From Vandiemenella viatica (Eukaryota; Arthropoda; Insecta; Orthoptera; Morabidae), in assembly GCA_031002005.1 (NCBI GenBank), contig CM061921.1, positions 141,951,283 through 142,015,282 on the forward strand: 64,000 nt of DNA, written 5' to 3'. The notes beneath the pieces were generated by a model. That model was not told the origin of the DNA. It searched no databases and worked only from the letters and a program-made list of their open reading frames with translations. The position numbers were made by a program, and so were the translations under genes. Below are positions 21,041 to 33,300 of the stretch, one piece after another (positions within the stretch are counted from its first letter, which is position 1; each line of letters opens with the position of its first letter).

Positions 21041-21271
21041 GTGGCTTTACGCCTCGTCGACGTCGAGGTCATTAAAGGCGGAATGGGACTGGAGACAATG
21101 AACAGGAAGGAATTCGGCCATGGCCTTTTAGAGAAAGCATCCCGGCAATCACCTGGAGTGATTTGGGGAAACCATGGAAAACCCAAATCTGAATGCCCGG
21201 ACGGGGATTCAAACCGGCTTCCTCCATAATGCGAGGACAGAGCGCTAATCGCTCACCCATCAGGCTCGGTC
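21041..21271 (-). repeat. SINE family A
   Basis: Full minus-strand copy, from the tail (TGGCTTTACGCCTCGTCGAC) to the head (CACCCATCAGGCTCGGTC). Confidence 0.85.
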
Positions 21272-21956
21272 ATTATTAGGAGAATTGTTTATAGTTTCTA
21301 CGTCCCCATTGTTGTTCCCAATCGTGTAAAATAAAGCATTTTCTTTTTAAAAAAATGCGTTTTGCCTAACAACTGGACGTCACCTCTATAGCTCGGCAAC
21401 CTTCGGGGAATCTCGATACTGGCCGCCACCAGAGCACTGCCTGGATAAACCATGAACCATGACCCTCCTTCTTACCGAGTATTAGTTACACTCGTCGTTA
21501 CCACAACACTGCATGGCTAACGCTTCTGGTACTGTGGTTGTGTTTAACAGTATGGAAATTTCAAATAAATTGCTTTCTATGTTCCGACTGTGAAAAACAT
21601 TCTAGCTTAATACTCGGAGAATCTAATCAGAGTAAATTTACTCACATCACAAAAAAATTTCAATAAAAAAATATTACAATTAATCGTTAGTCGTTTATTC
21701 TTAAAAACTGAGGCCAAAGATAAGCAACATTATTATGAAATAAGATACGAAGCTCATTTTCTTGCTGCACGCCTGCCTGACTCATTATGTATTATTTCAT
21801 GGAGTTTTATTTCAACAAAATCAGCTGATGGACGGTCACCTTAAATAAATAATGAGTTGGCTGGAGATCGCTATTTCGTTGTAAAGATATTCCTTGGCGC
21901 GGACTAATAGTGCGGTAGTCAATCGCAACACTGCCTTTTCTAGCAGTACTTACGTA

Positions 21957-22115
21957 CCGAACGTGGAAGTTGAGCTGTTAACGCTCTGGTCTCGCATTCG
22001 GGAGGATGCGGGTTTGAATCCCCTTCTGGCCATCCAGATTTGGGTTTTTCATGGTTTCCCCAAATCACCAGGAGAATGCCGGGATGCTTCCTTTAAAAAG
22101 GCCATGCCCGAAATC
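21957..22115 (+). repeat. SINE family A, 3' truncated
   Basis: Head, box B (GGTTTGAATCC) and first half of the body. Stops after CCATGCCCGAA. Confidence 0.8.
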
Positions 22116-22349
22116 CTGCTGTGTTGCAGTTAAAACTTACGAGATGCTTATGGGTATGAAATTTAAAATTTGTGAGTCGCCATGCACGCTGCCCCTGCTT
22201 TTCACTAGTTGTCTTATGTGGACGAACTGACTAACAGGTTAACAATCGAGTCAGTTTGTCGCAATAGTTTCATGTGTTCTTGCTTCTCTCTTTCTCGTAG
22301 TTAATAAAGTAAAATCGCTTAAGCGTATGATAAGAATTTTTCCATACTA

Positions 22350-22510
22350 CCTGACGTCTCGTCGACATTGGCGTCATTAGAGCCGGGATGGAATACTGGA
22401 CACAGAACGGGTAGGAATCGGCCATGGTCTATTAAAGTAACTATCCCTTCATTCGCCTGGAGTAATTAAGGAATTCATGGAAAACTGTAAGCTGGATGAT
22501 TGAAACAACG
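22350..22510 (-). repeat. SINE family A, diverged
   Basis: CGTCTCGTCGACATTGG and CATTCGCCTGGAGTAAT remain. The head is lost. Confidence 0.6.
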
Positions 22511-22865
22511 ATCTAACCCGCCACCAGTCTTGGCTAATTAGAATATCTGGAACTCCAGCTACACAAAAAGGTGTAATAAAAATTATTCATCTCAATCGTT
22601 GCTCATAGTTCATTTGCTCTGAAAGCATCTACACAGGCAACAAACATGAAGTAAACATTAATTGCAACTTTTTTACAGATTCCGAAAGCAGTTTAAGAGA
22701 TTTTTTTTTTACTTGTTTCAACGACAGAGGCATCAAAACTTTTCGTATGATTTCACTAAGAGATGAATTCGTGGTTTGTTTTGCAATATGTGGCCCCGTA
22801 TGCCGAAATTCTCCGCCCTAGTGCGTAACTAAACTATATGGAATCCCTGGAAACTGTTCACAATA

Positions 22866-24112
22866 GTAGAGGAAAGTGCCCTATACCGGGACCCTCCTCA
22901 GCATTTTCCTGAACTCTAGCAGGGTCAAGTGTAAATAGTAGTTCAGGCTTCTACCACTCTGTAGCAGAATGCTCGCGTCACCCGCTTAATTGGTTGTTCA
23001 TTAAATCGCCATTTTGTGCTTTGGTAGTAGACATACTTTTTATATTCTGCTCTATTTTTTAAAAAAAAATTTCCCCTGAATATGGGCAGATAAGGCTTCC
23101 TACCTATATATATCCATAAATTATAATGTTTTATGTTAATGTTTATCAATAAACCGTTTTGTTGAGAAGTTAGGTTGACAAAATACAGTCTATATTTTCG
23201 CAAGCCAAACCCTCTTCAGTTGCCTAAACCGGACCCCTTATTTTTTATGCTTAATGTCAAATATGGAACGTAATGCTTGCATTTTTACGGTCATCTTAAC
23301 TACGCCTTATGAAGCCCAATTGATGGAAGTTAAAAGAGCTAAAGAAGTCAAGGAAGCTCAACAGCAAGCACGCAATCGTGTTCGAGGTTGCAAAAGCAGT
23401 CGCGTACAGGGGGAATGGTTTAGCAATAGGGCCTCTGGAAAGGGCTTGTGAAAAGGCGACTCAATTTTGAGAAAAACGTGAAAGAATCAAGCACTGAGGT
23501 TGAAAAGAGCATGATCCCTGGAACATCGGATTTGGAGATTCTCCCTGGAGTATCCCTTCCCAAAGATGATGATGGTTGGAGCGTGTTTTGAGACAGGGAA
23601 TTTTTTGACGTTTCAGAATGGGAAATTTGGATGACGTGCGTTATTTGTTCGCTGTTGGCCCATGTGGATTGCGCTGGTGCTGAAAAGGATGTGCACAACT
23701 GCGATTTTTGTCGCTAAACGATTTAATTCTTTTATGTATTTTCTGTCTCTTCATATACCCTACAATATACTATATTTGTAAATTTAAAAAAAAAATGAAA
23801 TCTGTGATTGTTGTATTTCAATCTAAAGTATGTTTTCTGTGAATTAATACGATTTTCTAATTTGTTTTAATTGCACTAATTTTTTTGAGGGGTCCGGTTT
23901 AGGCAACTAATTTTCATATCGCCAAACTGTAGGGTTTGTTATAAATATTGTTTTCGGTAATGATTTTTTGTAATATTTCTTTAAATCAGAATTTGAATGT
24001 CGCATAACATTATGAAGTAATTATTTCATTCTTTAAAAACAGATTTTTGTTAATTTGTATTTTTTAGAAGTAAAAACAAAATGGGGGTCCGGTTTTGGTC
24101 ACTTTCCTCTAC
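22866..24112 (+). mobile_element. Pogo-like DNA transposon, internally deleted
   Basis: Terminal inverted repeats GTAGAGGAAAGTG ... CACTTTCCTCTAC, with TA on each side (22864-22865, 24113-24114) as target duplication. A degenerate CCNNNACCGGACCC motif follows each terminus. A second, perfect 21-bp inverted pair sits inside at 23218-23238 and 23888-23908. The interior holds a decayed transposase C-terminus. Confidence 0.7.
23254..23735 (+). pseudogene. Pogo-like transposase C-terminal remnant with PHD-like finger
   Basis: The first frame (65 aa) has TTPYEAQLMEVKRAKE followed by a basic Gln/Arg stretch, the kind of linker found between the DDE domain and C-terminus in pogo/jerky-like transposases. 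After frame breaks the sequence ends in TCVICSLLAHVDCAG and NCDFCR plus a stop. This fits a C-x2-C-x(n)-H-x2-C-x(n)-C-x2-C zinc finger (PHD-like) known at the end of some pogo-like transposases. The catalytic domain is absent. Confidence 0.55.
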
Positions 24113-24115
24113 TAA

Positions 24116-24378
24116 CAGGGGCGGATCCAGGATTTTGGTTTGGGGGGGGCCTTGAACGGACTTTGGTTAGGGGGGGGCTTGGCTTGAGTGAATTTTGGTT
24201 CAGAGGGCTTGCCTTCAATGGATTTTGGTTTTGGGGGGGGGCTTGAGTCGGTCATGGGGTAGTCTTTATAGCCTCCTCGGGCATCCAAAAAAAAGTCTCA
24301 AATTACAATGTCGGGTGTGGACCCAGATACTTTGGGGGAGGGGGGGGTTGAGCCCCTAGCCCCCCCCCCTTGACATTT
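24116..24378. mobile_element. hAT-type MITE (CAGGGGCGGATCC family), copy 1
   Basis: Starts CAGGGGCGGATCCAGG immediately after the pogo-like element. Internal TTTTGGTTTGGGGGG modules and the AAATTACAATGTCGG segment match copies at 53195 and 62093. The right terminus is eroded. Confidence 0.65.
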
Positions 24379-24389
24379 CCTGACCAGAT

Positions 24390-25470
24390 TAGTTGTCAGA
24401 GGGACATGTCTGCGTTGAAAGTCGTCTTCACTTTCACATAAGACGATTATGTTGCTTAGTAAACTAAGTCAATTTTCAAATTCTGAGATTTTATGTGGAA
24501 ACAATAAATACGTTTTCTCAAGATTTATGAGTTTAATCCCTGTTGACCGTAGCGACTGTAAAAGATTAATAAAAGCAGGAATGTAAAATAATCGAATGAT
24601 ACTTTATTAAACGGTGGGGAGAATTTATTACAAACGTGATTAAAAATTAAATGTTTGCATTTTTACTGAATTCCGAAGCAGTTATAATTCCAGATTAAAC
24701 ACTGGAGTTAAGCTGACTAAAAATAGCTTGCCGCCGTTAAATATGAATGTGTATAAAGGGCTAAAAACTTTTTACGTAGTTAATTAACAAGTAACATCGC
24801 AAACCAAATCAAACAAAACGTTTTATATACGAATGTCGTACGTAGCTAATGACTATACTATGTGTTTAATTTGTATCTACATAGTTTCATGGCGCATGTT
24901 CTTTCCCGGAATGATGTCCGTTACGTTGGATGGGACTCCGCAGCTATCGTTTGCATCAAAGTAGGTTAAGCAAACTTCTCGGTAGATATGCTCCTGTCGC
25001 TGAGTATTTACCAATACTGCAAAATATACTTCAGTGGCTGTCCCACCGTACCTCCCCAATACAGTGCGGCAGCGCCTAAAACGCGCGCACACACATTGGC
25101 AATACATATCTACTAATACATATAGGAATGAAATTTGTCGAATACCTCTAAATTTCAAGGAGTTTTGTACAGTATAAACTACTATTTTTAAAGAGGTTAT
25201 AGACATGAGTATTTAATTAGTTAGCAAATATCTGATAAAAGTTGTAATGCAGAAATTTCATGAAAACTGGACGTATCTCTTTTAATTATTACTATCTTAT
25301 TAAACAAGTGTTTGGTGCTGTTAGTGAACAACAGCAAATCATAATTTTCTCTACCTATTGCTACAACTTGGCCGTGTTATGTTTGTCTACGCTACTGCTT
25401 ATGAAAATTGAATCGCTCCATTACCGGAGGATGTGTAGGACAGTGGAACCATAATAAGTGATTAAGATTT
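24390..25470. other. Unassigned sequence
   Basis: A minus-strand frame at 24877-25206 (109 aa) has no recognised motif. Nothing else stands out. Confidence 0.35.
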
Positions 25471-25559
25471 CAGAGATGTGGCGTGCATGTAGGCCCAGCA
25501 GCGCCCTCTTTTGCTTGGCCGGACAAGTACATGTTACGCCACGCTCAGTCGGAGCAGAG

Positions 25560-25870
25560 ACGTCAAACGAAGTGAAAACGTGCACATGCCTGTATGTCTT
25601 GTCGACGTCAAAGAGCGCAGTATCAAGATGTGAATGAGTCAGAACGTGCTGGAATGACTGGTTTCCGGGAAATGGGTTTATCGTATCGTGACATTGCTCC
25701 TCGTTCAGGACTTGCTGCTACGGCAGTGATGCGTGTGTTGAACCAATGGATAGAATACCCACACAGCGACGAGCTGGTACTGGACCACACAGTGTGACCA
25801 CAGCGCATGATGGCCGCCGTTGTTTCAGTATGGCCGAAACCGACAGAGCAGCTTCAGCCATACTTTGATC
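25560..25870 (+). pseudogene. Tc1-like transposase, N-terminal part
   Basis: Encodes the helix-turn-helix DNA-binding start of a Tc1-like transposase: ERAGMTGFREMGLSYRDIA, then a VMRVLNQWIE segment. The next frame continues with VTTAHDGRRCFSMAETDRAA. The sequence then breaks off and resumes about 1.1 kb downstream at 26966, after a SINE scrap and a minus-strand LINE. Confidence 0.7.
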
Positions 25871-25991
25871 ATTATTATTATTACTCGGCAATTCACTAAA
25901 AGCGTGTGCCGGAGGGCGCATTGCACCTATCAGAAAGTGTAATAGTTTGGAAGGGATACATTGGATATGGCAGGAGGCGCCCATGGGCTAT

Positions 25992-26040
25992 TGTGAGGAA
26001 CCATCCCCGCATTCGCCTGGAGTGATCTGGGAAACCCCAT
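25992..26040 (-). repeat. SINE family A fragment
   Basis: About 45 bp of the body (CATTCGCCTGGAGTGATC) embedded in the Tc1 interruption. Confidence 0.6.
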
Positions 26041-26184
26041 ATCCCATTCTCTAATCGATAGTGGAAGAGTTGAGTGCAGAAATGAATCGGTTCCGGCCCT
26101 GATTTCTCTTATATTATTTTTGCGGTCATTCCTAGATATGAATGTTGCTGGTTGTAATATTCGTTTGCTGTCATTCCGAAATAA

Positions 26185-26970
26185 GTCGGGAGTTAATTTT
26201 TCAATTAGCTTCTGTCGAGAACAACGCCTTCGGTGTTCCAGGTCTTCCCAACCTATACTCCTTCAACATCGCACTTACGCTTTCCCTCCAAATAAACATA
26301 ACGAATAGGGCGGCTCTTCTTTGGACCGTCTCCAATGCCACCATTAACCCCTTATGATGAGGACCCCCATACAGAACAATAATATTGTGAGGAAGCATTA
26401 GTGACTTGTATGCAATCAATTAACTTCCGGAATACATTTTTTTAAATTATGACCTAGAAATCGAAACATACGATTTTTCCCCCAATTACCTTCCCGATAT
26501 GCCCATTCCACGACAAATTATTATGAATTGTCACCCCCTATGTATTTAGCAGTATCTACCGTTCTAAGGACAGTACCATTAATTGAATATTCAGAGCTAA
26601 ATGATGTCACCTTTCTACTTATATGCATGACTTGGCACTTTTTAGCATTTAACTCCAACTGTCAGTCTTTACAAGGCGCAATTATTTTCATAACACCGTC
26701 TTGTAACAAAGCGCAGTCGTCCTGGGTTTTGATTTAACGATAAATAATAGCATCATCTGCAAATAATCTTTTCTTCCCCCTTTTTATAAGGCACAAGTAA
26801 TAAATGTACGTATATGACAAACAACAGAGGCCCTATCACGCTTCCCTGGAGAACCGCGGACCTCACTTCAATAAGTGATGAACGCTCTCGTACTTCAAAA
26901 AGTCTGCAACCCAGTCGTATATTTTTCTAGATATGCCATAAGCACGAAGTTTCCTAAGTATCACAGCAAC
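26185..26970 (-). pseudogene. CR1-like LINE reverse transcriptase remnant
   Basis: Minus-strand frames, broken by many stops, read as the second half of a CR1/Jockey-superfamily RT. LRKLRAYGISRKIYDWVADF comes from the finger/palm region. A GSVIGPLL-like stretch follows. Near the end is ALETVQRRAALFV, the ...LE.VQRRAARFV hallmark, and a M-L-K-E motif. The 5' truncation at about 26970 meets the Tc1 transposase exactly where that frame resumes, so the LINE was inserted into the Tc1 element. Confidence 0.7.
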
Positions 26971-27690
26971 GGGTGTGGACAAGTCTGCGTGATGGTTCGA
27001 CGTCGTTTGTTGAGGGCTGGACTGGTGGCACGCATGCAATTGCGTCGGTTTCCATTGATCAGAAACCACCAACGCCTCAGACTGCAGTAGGCACATGAAC
27101 GCCGTCACTGTCGTGCTGAGTAGCAAAACGTAGTTTTTCCCCGCTTCAAGTTGTCCTACAGTGATGGCCACATACGTGGTACCATGGTGGACACAATCGA
27201 GCAAACTGCATTGTTGACTGGCATAGTGGACAAACGCCAAGTGTGATAGTTTTTGGCGCCATTGGCTATCACATGCAACCTCGCTTCCTTTGTATTGAGG
27301 GTAAACTAAACGACAGCCGCTACATCAGGGAGGCTTTAAGGCCCGAGTCACTGCCTCTTCAGTAGGACAATACCCGGCCATGCATGGTAAGAAATGTGAA
27401 ACACATCTTCAAAGAACGACGGGTACCACTGCTTCCCTGACCTTCACGTTCACATCGAACATGTCTGAGATATGGTCGGTCGCAACTTGTTCGTTCTTGT
27501 CTTTTTGCAACCACTGTCGATGCTTTGTGGACGCGCCTACAAACGACATGGCAGGCTGTCGCAACGTCTAGAGGCTCTGATTGCAGCACGTGGTGTTTTC
27601 GCGGTAAAAGTGCATGTACAGCTGTGTAATTCTAATCATTTGTGTATTATCATCTTTCTAATCTGTTGAATAAATTTCATTGAAATAAAA
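26966..27690 (+). pseudogene. Tc1-like transposase, C-terminal part
   Basis: Resumes with RRRLLRAGLVARMQLRR, then SDGHIRGT, a W/F-GAIGYH segment, and downstream HIEHVxDMVGRNL (normally PIEHVWDxVGRRL) with RRLEALIAARGVF at the end. These are ordered landmarks of one Tc1-like transposase subfamily. Frames are broken by several indels and stops. An AATAAATTTC polyadenylation-like site lies near 27668. Confidence 0.75.
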
Positions 27691-27835
27691 TATCTCCTTC
27701 TTGGTGTTGCAATTTTTTTAAAAAGTGATGTATTATGCATATATCATTGCCAAAAAGGTATAAACAAATTATGTGAAAACAGAAACAGATCGGAAACAAT
27801 TGGAAGTTTTCAACAGAATGTTGTGTGTGTTCCAG

Positions 27836-27979
27836 GTCCAGTAGTGAGCGCGCTCACGAACAAGTACGGCTGCAGGGTGGTCTGCATTGCGGGCAGCATC
27901 ATCGGCTGCGTCGCATTCGCCCTCAGCATCTTCTCTCCCAACGTCAACGTCCTCATGCTCACCTACGGCGTCCTGGGCG
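27836..27979 (+). CDS. Host exon: SLC16 monocarboxylate transporter-like (partial)
   Basis: A 144-bp exon bounded by a strong acceptor (TGTGTGTGTTCCAG) and donor (GGTAAGT). It is phase 1 at both ends, so exactly 48 codons are symmetrical. The peptide reads GPVVSALTNKYGCR, then a hydrophobic helix (VVCIAGSIIGCVAFALSIF), then NVNVLMLTYGVLGG. In the SLC16/MCT branch of the MFS, G-P-x-S-x-L-x-N-K-Y-G-x-R joins TM2 and TM3, and the next helix ends in a GG. The product would be a plasma-membrane transporter for monocarboxylates or related substrates. GC content and G/C-ending codons are far above the surroundings. No flanking exon is recognisable in the window. A solitary relic exon is possible, but the intact splice sites and frame argue for a live gene. 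Confidence 0.85.
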
Positions 27980-28104
27980 GTAAGTCGACAAAATCTGCCA
28001 CTGCCTACTTGCCTCATATGATTTCGAGATGTGGAGAAGACTTGGCTGCAATTCTAGTAAATACTCCGAAAAATTTGTTTGGAAGTAGTTCATTTCCACC
28101 ACAG

Positions 28105-28340
28105 TAAAAATACAATTCCCCGGTTCGAATCCCTATATCGATGTTGATTTTCATAGGCTTTTAACCCAACCCACACCTCTGGCACAGCTTGCTGTGTAAT
28201 GTGAAGCACGCCAGAACGCTTCTGTGGTTCGGATTCCACGTAAAATTGTAGGTCCCCTTACTCGGTAGGATTACTGGGTTAGGGGTTAGGATACATAAGG
28301 TGGAAAGGAACTGACCATCCCACCGGGAGGGTCCAACCAG
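28105..28340 (+). repeat. SINE family B, 5' truncated
   Basis: Box B (CCGGTTCGAATCCC) then the body motifs CACAGCTTGCTGTGTAATG and TCGGATTCCACGTAAAATTG, shared with copies at 37.2, 41.5 and 42.2 kb. Lies in the intron just after the SLC16-like exon. Confidence 0.75.
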
Positions 28341-29490
28341 CCTTCAGGATTAGGATCACGCTTAGCTTCATACTGCAAACAAGTTGTTGCATCAGTTAAA
28401 AAAAAAATATACCGGCAAATGAGGCTTTTTAATCCCAAACTTAACTACGGATCTGGAAGACAATATTACCACAGAAGCTATTCAGCGGATGTCAAAAAAC
28501 CGTTAAATTGTCTATAGCAATATAATTTTTTTTAAAAAATGAGCTCTATTAAATTAACACTTCGACGATCACGAACCTTACAAAATCTTTCTAAACTGAA
28601 TTTAGGTTAAGTAGTGCGCAAGGATATGGGCTGCATTTGTTTGTTGTTCTTCTAGAGAAACGAGTGTGCTACGTACTGTACCCTATATACTCCGAACTGG
28701 CGGTTCAAGGTCTTGTTCCCCTTGCCCCACTCCTCACCTCACCGTCCCCTCTCCGAGCTAACCGCTGTGTCCAGGTGAACGAGATATCAATTTCAGGGGT
28801 AAGGACAGCGGAAAGGGAATAGATCAGACTGGCCTCGAGCCGTCTCTGTTAACTGAACAGCCTATAGTGTTACAACACTGGTTGGTGGTTATAACAGGAA
28901 ATATTTAAAACTGATCAACGTTATTAAATCGTGATTGCTGACTAATCTCCCGTCATTCATGCAAGCGTGGTGGTCATGAGTGGGTTTATCGACTCTATAA
29001 CCGACGGAGGGACGTAAGTAACGAATCCATTCTTTTACGTTCCCTAAAACGTTGTTTCTTGCGAAAGACAAAAATGTGCTGAGAGACACTTTGTTCTTAT
29101 AATATGACCTAGTACAGAACAGTTATGTCTGAAAAGACTCAAAAATCGTGAATTCAGATGCACGAAGAAATACTTCAAAGAAAACCTCGAATACTTTGTG
29201 CAGTTTATAAAATCGTCTTACAAATGCAGAAAACTGCAAACTATCATAATCGGAATAGCCAGTATGATACAGGAAACGGTACCAGACCACGCAAGGTCCT
29301 GGAAGTTGAATATTAAGTTGCTGATCAGTATCCAGGCATGTTGACAATTAATATGCGTGGGGTCAAGGATGCTGTAGCGTATGTAGTGATTAACAGCTGC
29401 AGTTACGAGGGGGAAACGGGAACTAATCAAAATCTGCAGGATCCAAAGCTCAAGTCCGTTAACAGAACTGATTACATGGAAACCAAGTTA
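28341..29490. other. Unassigned sequence with a dispersed repeat
   Basis: About 28660-28860 (CACCGTCCCCTCTCCGAGC ... CTCTGTTAACTGAAC) is related to 43690-43880. Nothing else recognised. Confidence 0.4.
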
Positions 29491-29493
29491 CAG

Positions 29494-29774
29494 AACAATG
29501 TGAACACCGAGCGTGGTGGGTGAGCGGTTCACGCTCTGGTCTCGCATTCGAGAGGACGCGGGTTCAAATCCCCGTCCAGGCGTCCAGATTTGGGTTTTCC
29601 ATGGTTTCCCCAAATCACTCCAGGCGAATGCCGGGATGCTTCCTTTAAAAGTCCATGGCCGAATTCCTTCCCATTCCTTTTCCCCAGTCCCATCCCGCCT
29701 CTAATGACCTCGACGTCGACGAGGCGTAAAGCCATAAGTAAAAAAAGAAGAAAAAGAAAAAAAAACAATGTGAA
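29494..29774 (+). repeat. SINE family A with intact target duplication
   Basis: Full copy (29505-29763) with head, GGTTCAAATCC box B, body and A-rich tail. It is flanked by an 11-bp duplication AACAATGTGAA at 29494-29504 and 29764-29774. Confidence 0.9.
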
Positions 29775-30189
29775 ATGGAATGAAAACGAGCAGCAAGCAG
29801 TCCTTAATATTTTATTTTACAGAAATGCCGCAAAATCAAAAATACGACAGCTTACAGAGCTATTGTGTGTCCATTGTTAATGTATTAAGGTGACTTATGA
29901 AAACAACTTGAAATATTTTTGTAGGCTGAGAGCATATTTTCTAAATGGATTGTGCAAAACATACGATGGCGTTGTAAGTTTGGATAATCGGTTGTTATCG
30001 GCAGGCTGAAAGACAAAACAAATTATTAGACAAGATGTGATGTGGACAGTCACATTTATGGTTGAATGTAGCGAAATACAGATGTTACTTTCGTAATTAA
30101 CGTCAGTACGGGGTGAAAGAGACTAGAGAAATAGTGTTATTTTTCTACTGTACGATCATTAAAATTCCATTTTTATGGATTTATGTCTT

Positions 30190-30320
30190 ATCGAAGCCAT
30201 GGAGGAGTAACGGGAAGGAATTTTACCATGGAATTTTGAAGTAACCGTCCCGATATTCGGCTAGAGAGATTTCGGGAAACCATGGAAAACCAAAATGAGG
30301 AATGCCTGACGGGGACTCAG
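30190..30320 (-). repeat. SINE family A, diverged
   Basis: Body recognisable (AACGGGAAGGAATTT, GGGAAACCATGGAAAACC, GACGGGGACTC). Head lost. Confidence 0.6.
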
Positions 30321-30324
30321 TGTA

Positions 30325-33300
30325 ATAGAATAGCACAAAATACATTTGCACAAATGCTTACTTTTGGGACTAAGCAAAGGTACTGTCCCTGCATGCCTCA
30401 AGAGATTAGGAAAACCCAGGATTACCATGGCTAGTGTAACAGCTGTTATACCACGGGCACGTAAGGGTATTTACATCATAAATGTGGATGGATATATACA
30501 TCAGGATCATTATTTTGTGATTCACAAAACTATGTCTAACGATTAAACCATATTCCCCTCTTGTCTTCAAGTGGCACAGTGGAAGAAATAATACATATAG
30601 GCTTCAGTATGGCACCTTATTTTAATTGATATTATCTATCCTGTCATTCCAAATTGGTGGAAGAAATTAAAGCAGATCATAGCAAGTTAGTCAGTAAATT
30701 CAGTATTAAATTACATTGCGGTGTGTGAAATTATTCGACATCGAACTCTGAATCCAGTTACTGACACTGTAGTAACCGGTCCCAAAACATTCCGTCCTTT
30801 TCTGTACCTTCTCCACACTATTAATTGGTCCTGCTGATAGTGATTCCACCCAGCACTCTCCCCCAAAACGGGGAAAAGATTTTTATGATATCACCTTCTA
30901 ATTTTATTTTCAGTCTAGCGTTAGATTTCCACACTTATTTCTTTTAATCTAATAAATTTGTGTATGACTGACATTTCTTTCGGTGTACGATAGTTAAAAT
31001 TAAGAGAAAAGGTTGAGCGGAGCTATTATCAGCCCAAACGAGAATAAGCCACTATTTTGAAACAATATGAATGACACCTGTTAAGATTATTACTCAAAAT
31101 CGCCTACTGAAATAACGCAAACTTTGTAGCTGTGCAACAAGTCGTATTCATTTAAGAACGAAGTACTAACAAATACCTTATGAATTCTGATTAAAATATC
31201 TCAGATTGTTTATTCTTTTCTCACTACTTAGTTCATCCACTATCTATGGAATTTTGTCAGTTGTTTATATATTTCGATGCTGATAAATATCATGGGAGTT
31301 TTACATATCTATTATCAAATCTATTTTCTGAGAGTTTTGTTCTGTAATTAAATTTGTTTTTGTGTTGTTTTCTTTCATTTTATTTAGTGCTCAATAACTT
31401 CGAAAATACAATATTGTGCTGAATCTCTTAAAAATGTCTTCACTGACGGACAATGAGACCAGACTGATATATTTAATCACTATAAACACAAAAATCAGTG
31501 AGGGAATTTTTGCTAAAACGAACAGTACAATATGCAGTAATCGCTGGTAGGTAAGTGAACTCGATTTCAAAATACGTATCGAAAGAAAAGCTGCAAAAAA
31601 GTTGCCAGTTTTAGTTATTTGTAACATTTTTCAGCAGAAAGGAAGAGATCGCAAGCAAATTTTTAAAAGAAAACGGTTTATTAACGTTCAAAACGCTTGT
31701 ACATTTCCATGTTAGAATGTTGAAAACGCAAGAATACTTGTTCATTTGGTATATATTAATCACCACTGAATACGCACCCACTTAAACAGAATAACTTTTA
31801 ATGAAGCCACAAAACAAAGAATTTAAATATTCTGTATTCGTGCGTAACACATGATTTTCAAAGTCCACTCTGGGATGTATTACAACAGCTGTTTGCCCTC
31901 TTTATTCGTGCGGTCAGACTACAGTTTCTTCCGTTTCCGCTTATTGCCCTTTGCCTCTTCTCATATGACTCACTGCTAGCACAAAAGATAACTCCGTCAT
32001 TCGTGTCGTAACAGCCGACAGACGTTAAACAATCCAACGCCATTGTCTCCCACGTCCTTTTATCTCTGACCGAACCGAAAAGCTCTTTGACACCTTCCAC
32101 TTCTCACCTGTCTTAAGACACCCTTTGCTTTCTTTCGATGAACTGACTTCTTGTTTATTTCAGCATTCAGGAAAATCTGCTTCTTTCGCTCTCCTCCTAC
32201 ACCAGAACGTTAGTTCTTAACTTCATTGAGCAATATGACAGACTTGGCTGATTCGCGAATCTTTCATTGGAAGCATGGCAGTAACTCGTATGTAAAAGCA
32301 ATGACTTACGAGAGTTTTGGCCGTAGGGCGATGTTATTAGCTACGTATTGTAATGGTCAAAATTACATTTTTCATGTTTATGTTTTGTTTTCCATCTTTT
32401 GTACATGTTCATGTATTTTATTTCATGTTTATGTTTTGTTTTCCATCTGTTGTACATGTTCATGTATTTAATTTTGGGTACGACTGGCTGAACTAGCACG
32501 ACCTGGCTATTTTGGTTCCTGGCTATCTTGGTGTGAAGTCTTATGGTAACAGGCTACGAACACTCTGAGTCATGGTGAGAGATGGCGTGATATGTAAATA
32601 ACAGTCCGGACACCCCTGCTGGAATGCATGCAGGGTGGGGTGGGTCAGGTGCTGGCGGACGGGAGGACAGTCGCGAAAAGACAGTGCGGGAGAGAAGGTT
32701 GTATAGACTGGTGTGTTGAAAAGGTCTAAGTGAACGTCGCACGTGAGAGTGATTAGTGTTTGGTCACGGCCAGTACACCAACGGGACTCCTGCCACATAA
32801 TGGATATCACTGTGCTACGACAACTGATTATTGGAAGCAAAACCTTTTCCACATAGTGAAACAACGAGACGCCCCACAATTATTGCTGAGGTCAGTTATC
32901 CTCAGCGCAAGTACACTCCAATTCAAGTAATCGGCAAATGGGCTGATCAGCATTTGGATGACCTATAAGCGCCCTGAGTTTAAGAACAATTTCACGCTCT
33001 ACCAATAGCCAGGACATATTTAGTTCAAGAGATTAAATTTTGCTAGTCGAGTATCAAATTATATTTTATTTCATATTTTATTAGTTCATTTTGGTAATTG
33101 TTTCAAAATGTTAGTAACTACCATTAATGATTTGATTAACAGGTGTTATTTATATAAAATAAATTAAATGTATATGAAAGATCTTTCATTTCTGGAGGTA
33201 CCTTGCAATATTTGATGAAATTAAAATAAGAAAAGTAAGATGACTATTACAGTATTAAAAGTAAAATTTCACTAAAATTTTATGCTCATCACTCTTTATA

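Noticed and set aside
24877..25206. 109-aa minus-strand frame as a host exon
   Set aside because: No recognisable domain. Candidate splice sites are weak and the C-rich part is probably chance.
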